From Acidimicrobiia bacterium (GTDB lineage Bacteria > Actinomycetota > Acidimicrobiia > Spongiisociales > UBA11373), in assembly GCA_040878325.1 (NCBI GenBank), contig JBBDMM010000012.1:123153-187152 (forward strand): a stretch of DNA of 64,000 nucleotides. Direction: 5' to 3'. Positions 60,549-64,000 of this stretch are shown in pieces. Made by a program: the position numbers and the translations under genes. The notes below the pieces were generated by a model, which worked only from the letters and a program-made list of their open reading frames with translations, was not told where the DNA came from and did no database searches. Every line of letters starts with the position of its first letter. Position 1 is the stretch's first letter.

Positions 60549-61298
60549 TCAGCTGCGGAGCGCGACGTAGGCGGCGCGGGCCACCGCGTAGGCCTTGGCA
60601 GCTCTGACGATGGCAGCGCCGGCTACACGCGACCCGTCCGACTTCTCCACGACCACGGTCACCACCTCGGATCCGTCCACGGTCGCCGCCGACACCCACA
60701 GCATTCGCTGCGGCTTGCCTTCGGCGAGTGCGCCCACCGCGGCCACGATCGCTGCGGCCACGGCCTCGTCGGTGGTCGCCGCGGCGCGGCGACTGAACCG
60801 CTGACCGTCCGCGGCAACCGCAGTCACCGTCACCCCGTCAGCCGCCTCCTCGTAGGCGAGTGCGGCCAGAGTGCGGCCACTCCCGGAGGCGTCCTGGGGC
60901 CGACCTGGGGAAGGAGCAACCGCCGCGGGCGCGGACTCGACGACAGGAGTCGAGGGCGGTTCACTCCTGACATCCTCAGCGCGAGGTGGATCGGCTGCAG
61001 GCCGTGGTGGTGCGAGCGCCTCTGGAGTGGGCGGTGGGGCTTCTGGACGAGGCGGGACCGCCCCGGGGGAGAACGGCAGGCTCACCACCGGAGCGAGGTC
61101 GTCGTGGTCTCCCGCCACCCGCGAGCGCATGCCATGTGACGCCAGCACCCGCTGCACCATCGCTCCGATCGCCTGTGGATCGGCGTCCGGACGCAGCCGA
61201 ACCCGGACACCGGAAGGCGACCCGCCTTCGGCGTCCACCTCGGCATCGGCGATGCCGGGCAAGGCCATCAATTCATCACGAAGGCTGTCGGAGGCCAC
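60549..61298 (-). CDS. Hypothetical protein with two small domains and a Pro-rich linker
   Basis: A 249-aa soluble protein starting at GTG 61298 with a GAGGGAG site. Residues about 1-65 form a small alpha/beta unit (LPGIADAEVDAEGG, VRVRLRPDADPQAIGAMVQR), reminiscent of the short domains of asymmetric metal-binding or BON-like proteins. Residues 70-140 are Pro/Ala-rich. Residues 145-249 are strand-rich (TVTAVAADGQRFSRRAAATT, VTVVVEKSDGSRVAGAA) with repeating Ala helices. I do not recognise the family. Confidence 0.65.
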   Translation of the reverse strand: MASDSLRDELMALPGIADAEVDAEGGSPSGVRVRLRPDADPQAIGAMVQRVLASHGMRSRVAGDHDDLAPVVSLPFSPGAVPPRPEAPPPTPEALAPPRPAADPPRAEDVRSEPPSTPVVESAPAAVAPSPGRPQDASGSGRTLAALAYEEAADGVTVTAVAADGQRFSRRAAATTDEAVAAAIVAAVGALAEGKPQRMLWVSAATVDGSEVVTVVVEKSDGSRVAGAAIVRAAKAYAVARAAYVALRS

Positions 61299-61483
61299 CG
61301 GCCACTCCCTCTGCTGTTCCCCGTCGATCGATCCTGGTCACAGAGAGTAGTCACATCTACCACACTCTGTCACGGGGTTCTTCGACCCGGACCGCTCCCC
61401 TGCCCGCCCGGGAGGCGTGTCCATTCGCAATGCGCATCCTCCGGCCACTGATAGGCTCTCCCGCCACGAGACGAGGAGGCTCA

Positions 61484-62461
61484 GTGACGTCCCAACTGGC
61501 CCAGGACGAACTCGCCTGGTTCGCCGATCGGTTCGACGCGGTCGCCGCGAACATCGAACGCGTCATCCAGGGGAAGCGCGAGGCCGTCGACCTGGTGGTG
61601 ATGAGCATGCTGTCGGAGGGCCATGTGCTGATCGAGGACGTCCCCGGAGTCGGCAAGACGCTGCTGGCCAAGTCGCTTGCCCGAAGCATTCACTGCGGTT
61701 TCACCCGCATCCAGTTCACCCCCGACCTGCTGCCCAGCGACATCACCGGGGTCTCAGTCTGGGACCGGGAGCGCAGCGGCTTCGTGTTCCGCGCCGGACC
61801 GGTGTTCACGAACATCGTCCTCGGCGACGAGATCAACCGGGCGAGCCCGAAGACCCAGTCGGCGCTGCTCGAGGCCATGGAGGAGCACCAGGTGACCGTC
61901 GACGGCACCACCCGGGAACTGCCGGCTCCGTTCATGGTCATCGCCACCCAGAACCCGATCGAGCACGAGGGCACCTATCCCCTGCCCGAATCCCAGCTCG
62001 ACCGGTTCATGATGCGGGTGATCATGGGCTACCCCTCCCGGGCCAAGGAGCTCGAGATCCTCGAGACCCACGGACGGCAGTCTTCCTATACCGACCTGGA
62101 GCCGGTGGTGACCGCGGACGACGTGCAACAGATGATCGGTATCGCTCGGCGGGTTCATGTCTCCGATCCGGTGAAGGAGTACCTCGTCGACACGGTGGAG
62201 GCAACCCGCCACGACCCCGACCTCCTGCTCGGCGCCTCACCGCGAGCCACGCTGTACCTGCAGCGGGCGGCGCGGACCCGGGCGGCGGTTGCTGGTCGAG
62301 GATATGTGACGCCGGACGACGTGAAGGCGATCCTGCGCCCGGTGCTGACCCACCGTTTGATCATGCGGCCGGAAGCGCAGATGCGAGGCTCCGAAATCGA
62401 CGAGATCCTCGACGGCGTCGCCGCCGGGATCCCCGTACCGGGGAGCGGGGTCAGGGCCTGA
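61484..62461 (+). CDS. MoxR-family AAA+ ATPase
   Basis: A 325-aa AAA+ protein. The start is GTG 61484 with GAGGAGG just upstream; TAGGCT at 61453-61458 may be the -10. Walker A is EDVPGVGKTLLAKSLAR, Walker B is GDEINRASPKTQSALLEAM, and sensor 1 is ATQNPIEHEGTYPLPESQ. The C-terminal lid carries GASPRATLYLQRAAR. MoxR ATPases act as chaperone-like activators together with DUF58/VWA proteins. The next two genes are the usual partners and overlap (TGATG). Confidence 0.94.
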   Translation: MTSQLAQDELAWFADRFDAVAANIERVIQGKREAVDLVVMSMLSEGHVLIEDVPGVGKTLLAKSLARSIHCGFTRIQFTPDLLPSDITGVSVWDRERSGFVFRAGPVFTNIVLGDEINRASPKTQSALLEAMEEHQVTVDGTTRELPAPFMVIATQNPIEHEGTYPLPESQLDRFMMRVIMGYPSRAKELEILETHGRQSSYTDLEPVVTADDVQQMIGIARRVHVSDPVKEYLVDTVEATRHDPDLLLGASPRATLYLQRAARTRAAVAGRGYVTPDDVKAILRPVLTHRLIMRPEAQMRGSEIDEILDGVAAGIPVPGSGVRA

Positions 62462-63630
62462 TGCCGACGGGCCGGGGCTGGTCCGCCATCGGAGTATCCG
62501 CCAGCCTCTTCGTCCTGTGGGCGGCGTTCGGTGAGAACGACCTGATGACCACGGCGGTGTTCTTGATCGCCGCGGTATTGGTCGGCCTGCTCTTCGTGCG
62601 CATGGTCACCCCGGAAGTAGCGGTGTGGAGGCGGATCACTCCGGCCCAAGTCCACGAGGGCGACACAGTGATCATCGACATGGATTTGATCGCGGCACGC
62701 CGCCTCCGCAACGTCTCTCTCGAAGACACCGTCCACGGGCTGGGTACCGCACGCTTCGCCGCCGGCTCCGCGCGTCCCCGCGAGCCGCTGACCGGACGGT
62801 ACGAAGTCCGCTGCCGCGGCCGGGGCATCTTCCCGGTAGGGCCGCTGGTCCTTTCGGTCTCGGACCCGTTCTCGCTGGCGGAGCGTCGCTCGAGCATCGG
62901 CGAGGTCGACCGCCTCACGGTCTATCCGCGGATCGAAGCGCTCGTCGGACTGCCGGTGGTGAGGGGACTCGACCCCACGGTCAACTCGACCCGGCCGACG
63001 TCGGCCCCCTTCGGCGGAGAGGACTTCTTCACCCTCCGCGAGTACCAGGTTGGCGACGACCTTCGCAAAGTCCATTGGCCCAGTTCGGCGAAGCGCGACG
63101 AGTTGATGATCAAGCAGCTCGAGGTGCCGTGGCAGAACCGGGCGCTGGTGCTGCTCGACACTCGCTCTCACCGCTATCCGATCCCGGAGGCCTTCGAACA
63201 GGCGGTGCGAGGAGCTGCCTCCGCGTTTGTCCACCTCCACCGGGCCGGATTCAGCCCCGAGTTATGGTCGGGCGTCCGCACGCGCAGCCGGTCGTTGAAT
63301 CGCTACGCCGAGGCGATGGAGACACTTGCGACCATCCATGCAGGTGACCGCCTCGACCTTCGCAACACAGTGAGCCGGCTTCTGCGGCACGGCGGCGGAG
63401 GCGGTGCCCTGGTCCTGGTGACCGGTACGCCGGACGAGGGCTTGCGGGGAGCCCACCGGTTGCTCGCCGGCCAGTTCAGCCAGACGATCGTGATGGCAGT
63501 CACCGACGATCCCGACACCGCTTCCTCGCGGCTCCTCGGCATGAACGCGGTGACCGTCACCATCGGGACCCAGGGCCGCTGGGCGCCCTCGTGGCGGGCG
63601 GCGATGGAGGTGACATGGGCTACCGCCTGA
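62461..63630 (+). CDS. DUF58 domain protein
   Basis: A 389-aa protein. Two membrane helices lie near the N-terminus (about 6-45). A beta-rich region follows (GRYEVRCRGRGIFPVGPLVL). The DUF58 core is FGGEDFFTLREYQVGDDLRKVHWPSSAKRDELMIK (key residues REYQ, D, R, HW), and the last third is VWA-like (RALVLLDTRS). It is presumed to work with the MoxR ATPase and the transglutaminase-like protein at the membrane; the process is unknown. Confidence 0.92.
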   Translation: MPTGRGWSAIGVSASLFVLWAAFGENDLMTTAVFLIAAVLVGLLFVRMVTPEVAVWRRITPAQVHEGDTVIIDMDLIAARRLRNVSLEDTVHGLGTARFAAGSARPREPLTGRYEVRCRGRGIFPVGPLVLSVSDPFSLAERRSSIGEVDRLTVYPRIEALVGLPVVRGLDPTVNSTRPTSAPFGGEDFFTLREYQVGDDLRKVHWPSSAKRDELMIKQLEVPWQNRALVLLDTRSHRYPIPEAFEQAVRGAASAFVHLHRAGFSPELWSGVRTRSRSLNRYAEAMETLATIHAGDRLDLRNTVSRLLRHGGGGGALVLVTGTPDEGLRGAHRLLAGQFSQTIVMAVTDDPDTASSRLLGMNAVTVTIGTQGRWAPSWRAAMEVTWATA

Positions 63631-64000
63631 CATGGGTGGCAGGGGTCGCCGCCATCTCTCTCGCGCTGGCACGGGTGGCGCGCCTACTTCTTCCCTCGTC
63701 GAGCGGGCTCCCCTGGGAGATCCTGCTCATCGCCGCCGCGGTACTGGGGGCAACGATTACCTGGGCGGCGGCGGCCTACCGGGTGCCGGGGGCGTTGCTC
63801 GCCATCATCCACCTCGCCGCGATGACGGTAACGGTCGTCCGGGTGGCGGTTCCGGACACGACCTGGTTCATCTTCCCGACCCGCGCCTCCTTCACCGCGT
63901 TGGGCGCCGAGCTCACCTTTGCGCGCGATGTGATTCGGGCGGGCATCGCTCCGGTCCTCCCGCTCGCCGGGCTCGTCGCCATCCTTGCCATCGTGTTCTG
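63615..64000 (+). CDS. TgpA-like transglutaminase N-terminal membrane region (truncated by window end)
   Basis: The frame from ATG 63615 stays open to the last base, giving at least 128 residues. It overlaps the DUF58 gene by 16 bp. The product starts MGYRLTWVAGVAAISLALAR and contains at least four hydrophobic helices (ILLIAAAVLGATITWAAAAY, ALLAIIHLAAMTVTVVRVAV, and another at the edge). A membrane N-terminus directly after moxR-DUF58 is the layout of TgpA/DUF3488 proteins, whose transglutaminase domain would lie beyond the window. That domain is not seen, so the name is from context. Confidence 0.75.
   Translation, partial: MGYRLTWVAGVAAISLALARVARLLLPSSSGLPWEILLIAAAVLGATITWAAAAYRVPGALLAIIHLAAMTVTVVRVAVPDTTWFIFPTRASFTALGAELTFARDVIRAGIAPVLPLAGLVAILAIVF

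Overview
The window is a G+C-rich, gene-dense chromosomal segment carrying only housekeeping and envelope genes. The gene set fits Actinomycetota, probably an Acidimicrobiia-like or other deep-branching lineage rather than a streptomycete or mycobacterium. Pointers are: a division cluster with sepF and no ftsA, a translational T-box in front of ileS, a BagA/BagB-like ATPase pair, MurE with the DNPR meso-diaminopimelate signature, a MoxR-DUF58-TgpA block, and many starts that look leaderless. The lineage is inferred from family content, not from a marker phylogeny. There is no prophage, IS element, CRISPR array or defence island.

Layout. 1-6110 (minus strand): uvrA, tatA, uvrB, coaE. 6115-14443: an orphan CpaE/TadZ-like protein, rpsA, polA, a small coiled-coil protein, tRNA-Leu(CAA) on the plus strand, nadE. 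14567-18537: a histidine kinase/response regulator pair, a YgfZ-like protein and ccdA. 18604-24299: csaA and an MFS permease (plus), MATE and nth (minus), two small membrane proteins and a DMT transporter (plus). 24306-28612: a small membrane protein (minus), then an unusual two-domain ThyX-like protein, a small protein and the BagA/BagB pair (plus). 28621-32133: dnaE (minus). 32369-34289: a DUF2090 aldolase-like gene directly followed by a phosphofructokinase (plus). 34418-36503: rluD, lspA, traR/dksA-like, yggU (minus). 36504-36866 is the only gene-free stretch over 300 bp; its 3' two thirds is a T-box leader and I see nothing else in it. 36867-40337: ileS with a C-terminal DUF2188-like fusion (plus). 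40416-57933: the dcw operon (minus), transcribed mraZ-rsmH-ftsL-ftsI-murE-murF-mraY-murD-ftsW-murG-murC-murB-ftsQ-ftsZ-pgeF-yggS-sepF-yggT, mostly with 1-8 nt overlaps. 58188-61298: an SDR, a decayed serine-recombinase-like protein, an HNH protein, a LapA-like protein and a hypothetical. 61484-64000: moxR, DUF58 and a truncated tgpA-like gene (plus).

The dcw genes build the lipid II precursor (MurB/C/D/E/F, MraY, MurG) and the septal machine (FtsZ, SepF, FtsQ, FtsL, FtsW, FtsI). MraZ has a four-box operator of its own in front of the operon. UvrA, UvrB, PolA and Nth cover excision repair.

The most unusual signal is not a gene. At least nine intergenic spots carry hairpin-forming repeats whose arms are built of 7-nt units. 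The 7-nt word differs from locus to locus (TCAAGAG-, CCAGTCT-, GCGCTAT-, TCGCCAA- and TAGCCGA-like), but the period stays at seven. The arm usually begins at, or overlaps, the stop codon of the upstream gene. I know of no described family that matches this. A second pattern is a TANNNT box 6-9 nt before the start codon of at least ten genes, which implies leaderless transcription.
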